The notes under the pieces: generated by a model
What the model was told of the DNA's origin: nothing
Database searches by the model: none
What the model saw: the letters and a program-made list of their open reading frames with translations, nothing else
Shown here: one piece after another, positions 46,336-57,523 of the stretch
Layout: the number at the start of each line of letters is the position of its first letter
Numbering within the stretch: the stretch's first letter is position 1
Made by a program: the position numbers and the translations under genes
Assembly (NCBI RefSeq): GCF_002878395.1
Contig: NC_061121.1
Coordinates: forward strand, 132,473,584-132,537,583
Source: Capsicum annuum
Lineage: Eukaryota > Streptophyta > Magnoliopsida > Solanales > Solanaceae
Length of the DNA: 64,000 nt
Direction of reading: 5' to 3'

Positions 46336-47085
46336 TGTTTCCAATAATTTTTACAATGACAGAAATAAATTGCTATCACAAATTAAAATATGAAGAAATA
46401 AGATTTTTATTGATAAACGATGTAGGTAAAAATATGTTATTTCCTTGATTCTTGTCTCTTGATGTTCTCCATAATTTGAGGGCTGTCGTAGCGTATTTTC
46501 CAACATAGGAATATTTGGATTCGATATTAATTTTTTTTATAATTTGAGAGTTGTTAGTGGCGTATTTCTTAAACGTAGGAATATTTGGGTTCTCTCTCAG
46601 TTTTCTCAGTAATTCAAGGGTCGTCAGTAGCATATTTATCGAACATAGGAATATTTGAATTTGAGATTGATTATCTCCGTAATTCAAGGGCCGTTAGTGA
46701 TGTATTTATCAAATGTAGGAATATTTGGGTTTGATAAATTTATGAATCTTCTTGATGTATTTGATTATCAAGAAAAGAGTGTTTTGATCCCTTTGTTATA
46801 TTCCACGATTTTATGGAATTATCTAGAGATATTCGATCCCTTTGTGATATTTCATGAATTTATGAAATTATCTAGAGATTTTTGATATTTATGAGTATCT
46901 CATGAATTTGTGGGATATTCGGGATATTAGAGATGCCTCTTTAACGAAATATTTGTCCCTTTATATAGGCGTGATTTAGGGTTTGGGGGTAAAGTATCCT
47001 CCAAGCTAGATTTAGGATAAAGTAACCTCCAAGAACTCTAACCAAAATTAGATTCTTTAGAGTCCACAAAATTTTGATGTTCACA
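46336..47085 (-). repeat. Array LTR A
   Basis: 750 bp; longer than B and C because of extra internal repetition of the CGTAGGAATATTTG-GTTTG and ATTCAAGGGTCGTTAGTGG type blocks (46490-46740). Confidence 0.75.
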
Positions 47086-47256
47086 GATGCCCCCTATTTC
47101 AAGTTTTGTCGGAATGTAGACTTGATGAAACTTGAAGAAGAGTCTTGAAGTACCCATAAGGATTATATCTTTACAGCCTTACGACTGCAAATTTGCATAT
47201 CTGATTTATGAGAGAAGAGATGAAGGGCAGATTTATTCCTACTGGGAGTACCAGTA

Positions 47257-47764
47257 TATTTCCAACAAATTTTTGTAATGATAGAAATAAATTGCAATCA
47301 TGAATAAAAATATGAAGAAACATCAATTTTATTGATAAATGATGTGGTTACAAATTTGTTCCTCCCTTGATTCTTCTTTCTTGATTTTCTCTGTAATTTG
47401 AGGGCTGTTAGTGGCTTATCTTCTCAAAAATAGGCATATTTGAATTTGACATTGATTTTTCTATAATTCAAGGGTCGTTAGTGGTGTATTTCTTGATTGT
47501 AGGAATATTGAAATTTGATCTCCATAAAGGAGGATTTGTGGATCTTCTTGATGTATTTGATTATCAAGAAGGGAGGGTTTTGATCTCTTTATGAATATCC
47601 CATGAATTTTAGAGATATTTGAGAGATTGGAGCCCCACTTATATAGGCGTAATTTAGGGTTTGTGGGATTCGCCTTCAAGCTAGATTTAGGTAAAGTAGC
47701 CTCAAAGAACTCTAACAGAATTAGAATTCTTCTTATAGAGTCCCACAAATTTTAGATGTCTACA
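47257..47764 (-). repeat. Array LTR B
   Basis: 508 bp. On the minus strand TGTAGACATCTAAAATTTGTG to TTGTTGGAAATA. Confidence 0.75.
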
Positions 47765-47922
47765 AATGCCCCCTATTTCAAGGCTCGTCGAAGTGAAGGC
47801 TTGATGACGAGTCTTGAAGTACCCATAAAGCTTCCATCTTTATACAGTGGCTACAAATTTGCATATCTAATTTATGAGAGAAGAGATGAAGGGTAGATTT
47901 GGTCCCACTAGGAGTTCCATTT

Positions 47923-48407
47923 TGTTTCCAACAAATTTTTACAGTAACAAAAATAAATTGCAATCACAAATAAAAATATGAAGAAACATCAATTTTATTG
48001 ATAAACAATGTGGTTACAAATTTATTCCTCCCTCATTTTTTCTCTCTTAATTTTCTCTGTAATTCGAGGGTTGTTAGTGGCGTATTTCTCTAACACAGGC
48101 ATATTTGGATTTGATATTGATTTCTCCATAATTCGAGGGCCGTTAGTGGCGTATTTCTCAAATGTAGGAATATTGAAATTTGATTTCCATGAAAGGAGGA
48201 TTTATGGATCTTCTTGATGTATTTGATTGTCAAGAAGAAGGGGTTTTTATCTCTTTATGAATATCCCATGAATTTCAAAGATATTCGAGATATTGGATCT
48301 CCCTTTATATAGGCATAATTTAGGGTTTGTAGGATTATGCTTCAAGCTAGAACTCTAAGAGAATTTGAATTCTTCTTGTATAGTCCCAAAAATTTTAGAT
48401 GTCTACA
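47923..48407 (-). repeat. Array LTR C
   Basis: 485 bp. On the minus strand TGTAGACATCTAAAATTTTTG to TTGTTGGAAACA. Confidence 0.75.
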
Positions 48408-50304
48408 CATGCTCTGTTAATTTGTTTTAGTTTTTCCTCCTAATTATTAGTCTAATAATAGTTGCGCTAGGGTAAATAATGATGGTGACCATATAATTAA
48501 CCTTTTCTAGCCTCACTTGTAAATTATGTATGATATGTTACTTAAGTTTGTAACTTCCTCTTCTCTTAAGGCTAATGTTGCAAAAAAGTATATAAACCAT
48601 CAGTTCATCTAGAAATTATTTGTCTTGTTTGATTATGTGATTTAAAGGAAAGAGGTTGTTTGAAAGCTATTTTTAATATGATCAATGGTAATTTCATGGT
48701 CAATAGGCCTTGTATAATAAAGAGTATAAGCAATGTATTTTACTATGCTATGTTTTAGTCTGAAAAAAAAATAAGATTGCTCAAGTATTGCAGATTTTTG
48801 GAAGTGTGTTACATAGTTTTCTCTTCTATTGAAATAGGAGCATAAGATATTTACATTGAGGGATTGATTCCTTTGCACAAGACAAAAGGGTTGGAAGAAC
48901 TCTATGAGATTTTAGTGAAAAAAATATTGGTGTCAATAAAACTACTAAAATTTAGGATCAAAGGAAGAGGACATAATGACCCAAAAATGTCATTATGTTG
49001 ATATTCCAAAAGAAAATTACAACGACTAAAACTTTCCTATTGGACTTGATGGAATTTTATTTATGATAATAAATGAGTACCAATGTAATTGGACTAGAAA
49101 TTTAAAATGAATTGGTACAGCCTATTTCCTACAATTGCAGCGGTAAAATCAATCCTTGCAGCAGTACTCGATAGTGTCCAACCCAATATCCTCTTAAAAC
49201 CCTTATTATTTTTAACTATTATAGGTTGTCCTTTTCCCCCAAAACTATCCTGAGTAAGCCCTATCCTCATAGTTATGAGATTTTAAAGGCCAAGCTTCAT
49301 GAGGATGATTTTGAGGCATAACCAGTGGGAACCTAACACAGGAAGATGCTTAGCATGTGCGAGACAATTCTTTCCTATCAGTAGCAATATGATTCATCTA
49401 TGAGTTATTTTATGGTTTAAATTGTAGTATATTTGGAGTAAATTCAGTAATATTGACAATAATGTTGAGAGTTTTTAAGCATTAGGCCTTCGAACATGAT
49501 GTTTGGATGGAAAAAAAGGATAAAAAGCCGATTAACCTTTAATAATATTGTAAATTGTTATTTCACTCTATTAGTGCAATATACAGGCATGAAATGGGTC
49601 AAATTTAGTCAGAATTATGATGACTAGTTGAATGAACACCATGGCTTATAAGAACGGTAGGGGTTAAGTATGATAAAAAGGGAGAGCAGGAAGTAAGTTA
49701 GGGTGCGATTGAAAGTGGACTTAGTAATCTAGATAATTGTGACTTGCATTAATGAAGGCCGAGTATGAGTATCTCGATTGGTAATAGGAAAGAATTTAAG
49801 GATGATGTTGGAAATACGATTTCAGGTCATAGATAGAGAGTTAGGATTGGCATCTTGATAGAACCACCATAGTCTCACGGAAAGAATGGATGTACACAGT
49901 TATATATCTATATGCACCAATGTAAATGTAAGGAAATAATATTGATGTCTAAATGATTGTACGTGAACCAAAAAATTCTAACCGCCTTCGGCACTTTGTG
50001 TCATTATTGTTTGTACATACATATTCATAAATGTTAATGATAATGGTTTTTTTATTGTGATGTTGATGTGGAAATCATGATGTTCATGATGTTGTTGTTG
50101 ACAAGTTGATGATGATGATGGAAATAGTGATATTGATGATGATGTTAATGATGTTTAAAATGATGACGATAAGATTGATAAGAGAAAAAGTTGATGCACG
50201 CACCTTGCAAACAAATATCATTCATATAAATTGAATGTTTGGTTATATTTATATGTTGTTTTTGGTACCTTAAGTGGACCGGCCCTATTGATAATGGTGG
50301 TTGT
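48408..50304. other. Unassigned stretch left of the Tekay element
   Basis: No recognisable coding sequence. It contains a GAT/GTT-rich imperfect microsatellite at about 50040-50170. The sequence resumes after the Tekay element at 59905. Confidence 0.35.
50040..50170 (+). repeat. Imperfect (GAT)n/(GTT)n-rich tract
   Basis: Runs of GATGATGATGATGG, GATGTTGTTGTTGAC and similar words without a strict period. Confidence 0.6.
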
Positions 50305-50309
50305 GCATG
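50305..50309. repeat. Tekay target site duplication, left copy
   Basis: GCATG, identical to 59905-59909. Confidence 0.85.
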
Positions 50310-52423
50310 TGTAACGCCCCGAGACTGCACCCTGGGTGTAACACGATGCTTACAATCTCGAAGAACCACAAGATAACCCATGAATAAAACCTAATATGGG
50401 CACTAAATAATAATAATATTAAAAATATATGCAAAAGTTAGGACTAAATTTCCATAAGGTTCATAAATTAAAAAAAATACTGAATACTGATAATAATACT
50501 AAAAATTAAATATCTATCAGAAATAGTCTAGTCCAAAAGCCTTTAACTGTCTAAATATGGAGTTGATGGGACAAGTCCCCAACTAACTCCGACTAATGAA
50601 CATGATGAACTACTGGAATGCCAAAATAATAACTCTGCCCTCGAAATATGAGGACTCACCACTATAACTATTTCTGATCACCTGAGCTGCTAAGAACGGT
50701 CAGGAGCCCGTGCATCTGAACCTATGATATGATACATCATAGCATAAAAGAAAGAGTATATGATAGTACGTTGAATGTACTAGTATGGTAAGTGAGGTAG
50801 GCTAATATACATGGGTTCAGATGCATGAGATGATAACTGACTGAATGAACATCATGAAATAACTGAATAAGAGCACATGTAAAACTATAACTACTGATCA
50901 TGCTGACTATGCAATACTGTGCATGTAATCTGTGTCTGAATTAGACTGAAATTGAAGTGCTAAATTCTGGTGATTGAATACTGATAACTGAGGTTTATGC
51001 TGATACTAAAGTACTAAATTTTGATGGCTAAATAACTTATAACTGACAACTATGGTTCTATAGAACTATCTGAGTTCTTTACTAAATTTTGAGACTAAAT
51101 ACTGATTACTGGGTGCTAAATATTGACACTGTAATCATGGGAGTGTCCATCTAATCGACATACCCCGATTATAAACTGAGTTGGGGTCCAACCTGTGACC
51201 CCAGTTGAAAGGTTGTCAGAATCGTACCATGGGTACTAACAATGGCTATATGGATCCACTAAAGAATCACCCTCATCTGGCAAATGAGATATGTGTTACC
51301 CTCAACTGGCAGGTGAACACTTTATCAACCCTCAACTGGCGGGTTGATATATTTAACCTACACTGGCTATGTAATTACATTAATTACTTATTCACCATGC
51401 CTTCATTTAGACATTTTTTCAAACACTTGAGAGGCATGAACTTGTACATGAATGGGATCACATAATAACATATCATAAATTTACTACTCAATTTATGTAG
51501 GCATTCTATCAAAAACTTGGGGGCATAATTAATTTACATAGAATTCATCGAGATATAAACATCATGGCTACAACATTCAACTTGCAATTCAACGGTTTAA
51601 CATGAGAATAACATAATTCTACGTACATTCTAATTAATTCACTTGAAACTTGTATGAATCTTGATTTGAAAACCATACAACAATACACACATGAACACAA
51701 TCTAATTCAAACATGTAAATTGTGAAATCAATAAACTTATAGTTTAAAAAAAGAGTCTTGAACTCCAAGGGTCGATGGAAACCCAAGGATGAACACCTAA
51801 CATACCTTGATTGTTGATTTCTTGAAGATTGTAAGGAATTTCTTGGAACTTGATCTTGAGCTTGATGAATTAGGGTTTGATTCTTGAGAGAATTTTAAGA
51901 ATAAAGTGTGAATATATCCCTTTTGGGGGCTTAATTTCGTGTTTTGGCTGAATTTAGTGAGGATAAAATGACTCAATTTCCCTTGGAAAGTCAGATTTTA
52001 ATACAAAAAAATTGCCCAGCGATGCGATACCCAATGGTCCACATCGATGGTGTCGATGCGATTACTGATGCATCACGTTGATGTTGTCGATGTGATTGTC
52101 AATTAGCCGCGTCGATGCTTTCGATGCGATTATTGATGCGTTGCAGCTGGATTATGTCGATGCACTATTTTAGGCATCCAAACATGGCTTAAAAGAAGTC
52201 CAAAAATTTTGAAACTCACCAAACATGACCTATTGACATCTCTGATCATGAATCAATTGAAAAATTGATAATCTAAGGCTGAAAAGATAAAAAATAAAGT
52301 CATTAAAATATCAAGGAAGAAAATGAGACTAAGTGTCAATACTTAACTGAAATTTTCCAAGTCTAGGACCACTTTTGGCATGCTATTAGGACTGAAATGA
52401 CTAGGGTTTTGCAGGGTCTTATA
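50310..52423 (-). repeat. Tekay 3' LTR (left)
   Basis: 2,114 bp. Compared with the right LTR it lacks about 337 bp (right-LTR positions about 58590-58926) and has a longer GTCGATGCG tract (52018-52165). Confidence 0.88.
52018..52165 (-). repeat. GTCGATGCG self-repeating tract in the left Tekay LTR
   Basis: Repeated TCGATGCGATTA / TGATGCGTTG words, about 258-405 bases from the LTR 5' end. The right LTR has a shorter version at 59568-59650, so the tract changed length between the two LTRs after or during insertion. Confidence 0.65.
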
Positions 52424-52440
52424 ATATCTCCCCCTTGGGA
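52424..52440 (-). promoter_or_regulatory. Tekay polypurine tract
   Basis: Minus strand CCAAGGGGGAGATAT directly before the 3' LTR. Confidence 0.75.
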
Positions 52441-52739
52441 ACATTCGTCCTCGAATGAGACTGACTAAGCTGAAAAGACTAATTGATTAAGTTTACATAT
52501 TGAACATGTACAACTGAAGCATGATTACATGACTAAAACTGCTTATAAATTAAGTTTTCATACTAAACATGCATAACTGAAGCATGATTACATGGTTTAA
52601 CTGATTTATGAATGCATGACTGTTATAAGGATGATATCCAAAGGTAATTGATACCAAGTTTGTAAAGGTAATCTGAGCATGGAACTGAGTAAAGCTAAGA
52701 AAGACTATTACCTCAAGCTGAGTCTAAGTCTGCGGAGAA

Positions 52740-53360
52740 GAGGTGAGGATACTTGGTTCGCATGTCTGCCTTTGCTTCCCAAGTAGCTCCCTCAACAGAC
52801 TGACCAAAGGAACTTCTTTGTTCCTTAGTCTGCGAATCTAATGATCAAGGATTTCGACTGGGACTTCCTCATAAAAGAGGTTTTTCTAAACATCTACACT
52901 CTTTATAAGGACTACAACTGCTGGGTCACCAATGCACTTCTTTAGCAATGAGACATGAAACACTGGGTGTACTGAAGCTAAGTCTGTAGGCAACCCAAGG
53001 TCGCAAGCTACCTGTAGGCAACCCAAGGTCGCAAGCTACCTTTTTGAAATGGCTGAGAATTTTGTATGGACCGACATATCAGGGACTGAGCTTTCCCTTC
53101 TTGCCAAACCTCTTTACTCCCTTTATGGGAGATATTTTCAAGTACACATAATCACGAATCTCAAACTTAGGATCTTTTTTTCTCACATCAAAATACGATT
53201 TCTGTCGGCTCTGAGCTGCCTTAAGCCTCTCCCTGATTAACTGAACCTTTTCTAAGGCATCAAACACCAAGTTAGGTCCAGCCAATACAGTCTCGACTAC
53301 TTCAAACCAACCAATGGGAGACCTACATCTCCTCTCATAAAGTGCATCAAATAGAGCCAT
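52740..53360 (-). pseudogene. Tekay integrase C-terminus and chromodomain-like tail
   Basis: A-L-Y-E-R-R-C-R-S-P-I-G-W-F (end of the core), Q-S-R-Q-K-S-Y-F-D-V-R, D-Y-V-Y-L-K-I-S-P-I-K-G-V and G-K-K-G-K-L-S-P lie in the GPY/F-type module. They are followed in broken frames by E-E-V-P-V-E-I-L-D and R-R-L-R-N-K-E-V-P-L-V, the lead-in to the chromodomain. A 28-bp tandem duplication at 52984-53039 frameshifts the tail. Confidence 0.8.
52984..53039. repeat. 28-bp perfect tandem duplication in the integrase
   Basis: The unit starting CTGTAGGCAACCCAAGGTCG is present twice in tandem (52984-53011 and 53012-53039). 28 is not a multiple of three, so it shifts the frame. Confidence 0.95.
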
Positions 53361-53399
53361 CTAAATACTAGAATGATAGTTATTATTATACACGAACTC

Positions 53400-54130
53400 A
53401 ATTAAAGGCAAGTGGTCATCCCAACTACCCTTAAATTCAATGACACACGCTCTTAACATATCTTCTGGAGTCTAAATGGTCCTTTCTGCTTGACCATCTA
53501 TCTAAGGATGGAAAGTTATACTGAGGTAAACTTGGGAACCAAGACCTTTTTGGAAGGCTTTCCAAAAGTGAAAGGTGAACTACGTACCTCTATCTGAAAT
53601 AATGGGTAACGCAACTCCGTGCAATCTAAGCAACTCTCTAACATAGAGCTTGGCATAATTCTCGACTGGCTAAAAGATATGGCTGGCAAGAAATAAGTGG
53701 ATTTGGTTATCCTATCTACAATGACCCAAATTGAATCATGCTGATGACGAGTACGAGGCAAACCCATCACAAAATATATGTTCACTTCCTCCCACTTCCA
53801 TTTGGGAATACTAAACTCCTGCATGGAACCACTAGGCTTTTGGTTCTGAATCTTCACCTGCTGACACAAAGAGTACTTAGCCACAAACTTTGCAATGTCT
53901 TTCTTCATCCCACTCTACCAATAGACTTCCCGTAAATTGTGGTACATCTTAGTGGCCCCTAGGTAAATCGAATAATGTGCACCATGTGCTTCTGTAAGAA
54001 TCCGTTGCCTCACCCATCCACACATGGCACACATAGTCTACCCTGGTAACACAACACATAATCTCCCCCTTGTGAGAAAACCTCTACTTTCTGATCTCTG
54101 ACTGACTCTTTTAGCTTAACTAAACTAGGA
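53400..54130 (-). pseudogene. Tekay integrase zinc finger and catalytic core
   Basis: The open stretch 53516-53908 reads A-K-Y-S-L-C-Q-Q-V-K (the first Cys of the C-x2-C pair is lost), W-K-W-E-E-V-N-I-Y-F-V-M-G-L-P where N-M-D-F is expected (catalytic Asp changed to Tyr), then V-I-V-D-R-I-T-K-S. Further frames are broken by stops. It could not catalyse integration. Confidence 0.82.
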
Positions 54131-54149
54131 TCCCTGTCCTGCTTTTCTT

Positions 54150-54767
54150 TCACCTCGGAAACCAAGGAAGATTCCAAACTATTTTGCACCCATACACTAC
54201 CCCAGCTAAATCAACCAAATAAACACCCAACCTGGCAAGCTGATGAACTTCCTGAACTAACTTTTTAGTACTATCCTCAACGTGAGCAACACATCCCATG
54301 GACAACCTACTGAGAGCATCATCCGCTACTTTAGCCTTACCCGAATAATACAGGACACTCATATTATAGTTTTTCAACATCTTTAACCATATTTTTTGAT
54401 GCAGGTTCAAGTCTTTCTAAGAAAATACATACTGCAAACTTTTATGGTCTGTGAACACCTTAATATGTACCCTATACAAATAGTGCCTCTAAATCTTTAA
54501 GGCAAATACTATAGCTGCTAACTCAAGATCATGAGCGGGATAATTCCTTTCATGAGGCTTAAGATGTCTAGAGGCATAGGCTATGAACTTACCTCTCTGC
54601 ATCAAAACACACCCCAAACAAACTCTGGAAGCATAACAATAAACAACAAACCCGTATGAACCATTGGGCAAAGTCAGAACTGGGGCTGTAGTGAGTCGAG
54701 TCTTATACTCTTGAAAACTCTTCTCACAAGAATCTGACCACTGGAACTTGACTTTCTTCTGAGTCAA
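54150..54767 (-). pseudogene. Tekay RNase H
   Basis: [22 protein letters not shown], the catalytic-region V-Y-C-Y-A-S (usual Y-C-D-A-S; Asp changed to Tyr), [16 protein letters not shown] and [11 protein letters not shown]. After a stop come L-K-N-Y-N-M-S-V-L-Y-Y-S-G-K-A-K-V-A-D-D-A-L-S-R. Confidence 0.82.
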
Positions 54768-54881
54768 TCAAGACATGGGGGATATAATATACCAAAATCC
54801 TTTAATAAACCATCGGTAATAGCCAGCCAAAGCCAAAAAAAATCCTGATATTTGATAAAGAGATAAGTCTAGGATAGTTTA

Positions 54882-55476
54882 TCATGCTTTGATCTTTTGA
54901 GGATCAACTCTAATGCCGTCATCAAAAACTATATGACCAAGGAAAGCTACAGAACTTAGCAAAAATTTGCATTTACTAAATTTGGCAAACAACTGATGGG
55001 CTTTGAGGGTCTGTAATACTATTTTAAGGTGGTTTGCGTGATTATTCTCACTGTGGGAATAGACAAGGATGTCATCAATGAAGACTATGATGAATTTGTC
55101 CAAGTACTGCGTTAACACACATTTCATCAAGTCCATGAAAGCTGCTGGAGCATTGGTAAGACCAAATGACATGACTAAATTGAAAGTGACCATACCGAGT
55201 TCTAAAAGTTGTTTTTAGAATGTCACATTCTCTGACTCTGAGCTGATGATAGCCTGATTTGAGGTCTATCTTAGATAAGTAACTGGCACCCTGAAGTTTG
55301 TTAAACAAGTCATCGATTCTGGGAAGTGGATACTTGTTCTTGACTATGACTTTGTTCAACTGACGGTAGTCAATACACATTCTGAGAGAACTATCTTTCT
55401 TATGCACGAATAAAATTGGTGCGCCCCACGGGGAAACACTAGGTCTGATAAATCCCTTATCTAGAAGTTCTTTCAA
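54882..55476 (-). pseudogene. Tekay reverse transcriptase
   Basis: [34 protein letters not shown] and [13 protein letters not shown] (catalytic Asp present), a frameshift near 55190, then [12 protein letters not shown] and [10 protein letters not shown] (catalytic F-I-D-D intact). RT is the best preserved domain of the element. Confidence 0.9.
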
Positions 55477-56132
55477 TTGTTTTTTAGTTCTTTGAGTTCT
55501 AATGGAGACACTCTATATGGCGGAATAGATATGGGATGAGTATCTAGAAGAAGGTCTATTCTGAAGTCAATTTCCCTTTCGGGAGGGACTCCGAGAAGAT
55601 ATTTGAGAAACACATCTGGAAATTCACTTTTTATTAGAACTGACTCAAGGTTAGGGGTCTCTGAAATAGAGTCTTTAACACGAATGAGATTATAAACATA
55701 CCCCTTGGATATCATTTTTCTCACTCTAAGGTAGGAAACAAGATAACCCCTAAGTCCGGAAGTGCTACCCCTCTATTCTAGGACTGGTTCATTTGGGAAA
55801 TAAAAGTAGACATCTCTATTTCTATAGTCAACTAAAGCATAGCATGAATGAATCCAATCCATGTCAAGAATGACGTTAAAATCTGTCATCTCTAACTCTA
55901 CTAAGTCTGCTGAAGTAACTTTCTGAGATACCATAATCGAATAGTTCTTGTATACCCATCGGGCTATAATAGACTTACCCACTGGGGTAGAGACTGAGAA
56001 GGGCTCTACTAGGATTTTGGATATAACCTCGATGTCAACAGCTATATAAGGAGTTACAAAGGATAAAAAAGCTCCTGAATCTAGCAAAGCATAAATATGT
56101 AAATGATAAACTTGTAATGTACCAACGACCAC
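55473..56132 (-). pseudogene. Tekay aspartic protease and linker to RT
   Basis: A-L-L-D-S-G-A-F-L-S-F-V carries the intact D-S-G-A active site. V-I-L-D-M-D-W corresponds to the second conserved 'I-L-G-M-D-W' stretch. The linker ends with the R-E-I-D-F-x-I-D-L and P-I-S-I-P-P-Y-R block just upstream of RT. One stop at about 55770 separates protease from linker. Confidence 0.85.
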
Positions 56133-56199
56133 ATCAGGAGAACTTTCCTGATCCTATCAGGATTGAAGTGCATAAAGTCCATTTGTGTATTGCTCACTG

Positions 56200-57310
56200 G
56201 TGGCACTGGAAGTGGCACCCTACTCAGATGGGTGATCGTACTGAGCTAGGGGATGATTATACTGACCCTGTGAACCTGACTTAGGACAATCTCTAATTCT
56301 ATGAGCTGGCTTGCCGCACCCAAAACACACATCGCTGCTAGCTATGCAGATACCCTGATGGTTTCTACCACACTTTTGGCAAAGAGGATCTGTTCGAGCA
56401 TTGCAATACTACCCTGAGATTTAGAGCCTGGTGCCCTATCCTTATTACTATTTCTGAACTTAGGCACTAGAGCACTGGCTGAGGACGGAGCTGGAACTAA
56501 AAATTTCAAGGGAACTGAGGACGATTACCACCCTCTAACTTAGGTTGAGTGAAGTTGAAGCTGCCTGTTCTAGCCCTCTTGTTCTCTCTCTCCTTCTTCT
56601 TATTCTTCTATTTTTCAATCTGTTGAGCATGGACCATAAATCTAGCCAAGTCCTTCTTACTAATTAGCATTATGGTCCTACACTTTTTGACCAAACTGTC
56701 AGATGCACTAGACACAAACTTACTCATCTTATATCTGCTATCAGCTACCACATGAGAATTATAACTGGCTAACTGAGTAAACTTGAAATAATACTCCTTC
56801 ACTATCATGCTGCCATGCTTCAAGTTAATGTATTCAATGGGAAGAACATATCGAGAAAGGCAGAAGCAAACTCCTCCTATTCTATAGGCCCTACATTTGC
56901 AGCCCTATTTACCTTCCATTGCTTAAACCATGTAAGAGCCATATCCTGCAACGAATATGCAGCTAACTTAGAACTCTCACTGGCGGTTACCCCCATAATA
57001 TCTATTACTTTCTAAACTATGTCAAGGAATTCCTATGGGTCATCTTCAGACTTAGGTCCTGAAAATAAATGAGGGTTCATTCGGGTAAAGACCAAAATTC
57101 TAGCTGTAGCAGTATTAGCCACTAGTTTAGCCTGAACAGCTGCTAGGCATTCATTCTAGGCTTTTATAAAATGGTCTAGAGTGGTGAAAGCTGCTCTAAG
57201 TTCCACATGAGAAACATCCTCGTCTAAGGGATTTGCCTGAACGGGCGGAGGTGCTGGTTGGTTTCCCGTTCTTCTTCCATTAATATTTTTGGGAGGTATG
57301 TTCTATAAAC
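56200..57310 (-). pseudogene. Tekay gag
   Basis: From about 57300: P-P-P-V-Q-A-N-P, F-T-R-M-N-P-H-L-F-S-G, V-I-D-I-M-G-V, L-A-A-Y-S-L-Q-D-M-A, W-F-K-Q-W-K and E-E-F-A-S-A-F. After stops, K-E-Y-Y-F-K-F-T-Q-L-A (56823-56608) and the basic linker E-R-E-N-K-R-A-R. A CCHC knuckle is expected near 56290-56340; pieces (C-V-F-W-V-R-Q, R-D-C-P-K) are readable in different frames. Confidence 0.8.
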
Positions 57311-57499
57311 AAAAGGGAAATTTAGTTTAGATAGAGAGTTAAACTTGAGCTCATGCTCACTCATATGACATGAATACTGAAAGATGGGAAACTGTTCCTA
57401 AAAATGCCTCATAGCCTCTTGTCCATAAGTGTGGCATGCTACACACCCATGCACAAGAATCTACTTGAAGTGAATTTTAGACTCCCTAGGACTCTGTAG

Positions 57500-57523
57500 A
57501 ACCTTAGGCTCTGATAACAAGTT
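57500..57523 (-). promoter_or_regulatory. Tekay primer binding site (tRNA-iMet type)
   Basis: Minus strand after the 5' LTR reads AACTTGTTATCAGAGCCTAA. TGTTATCAGAGCC differs by one base from the usual iMet PBS TGGTATCAGAGCC. Confidence 0.75.

Larger units (their letters stand above)
46336..48407 (-). mobile_element. Tat-derived non-autonomous element array: LTR-internal-LTR-internal-LTR
   Basis: On the minus strand three LTR-like repeats (48407-47923, 47764-47257, 47085-46336) are separated by two short internal regions (about 158 and 171 bp). Each internal region has a PBS-side block (CTAGTGGGACCAAATCTACC) and a PPT-side block (CTTGAAATAGGGGGCATT). Both resemble the Tat element next door, as does the LTR start TGTGAACATCAAAATTTT. 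No coding region. Minus-strand TATATAAAGG lies in each LTR. Two internal domains between three LTRs is a known TRIM arrangement, probably made by LTR recombination. Confidence 0.8.

Noticed and set aside
50145..50381. Open frame spanning the left Tekay boundary
   Set aside because: It crosses the target duplication into the LTR end, so it is a chance fusion.
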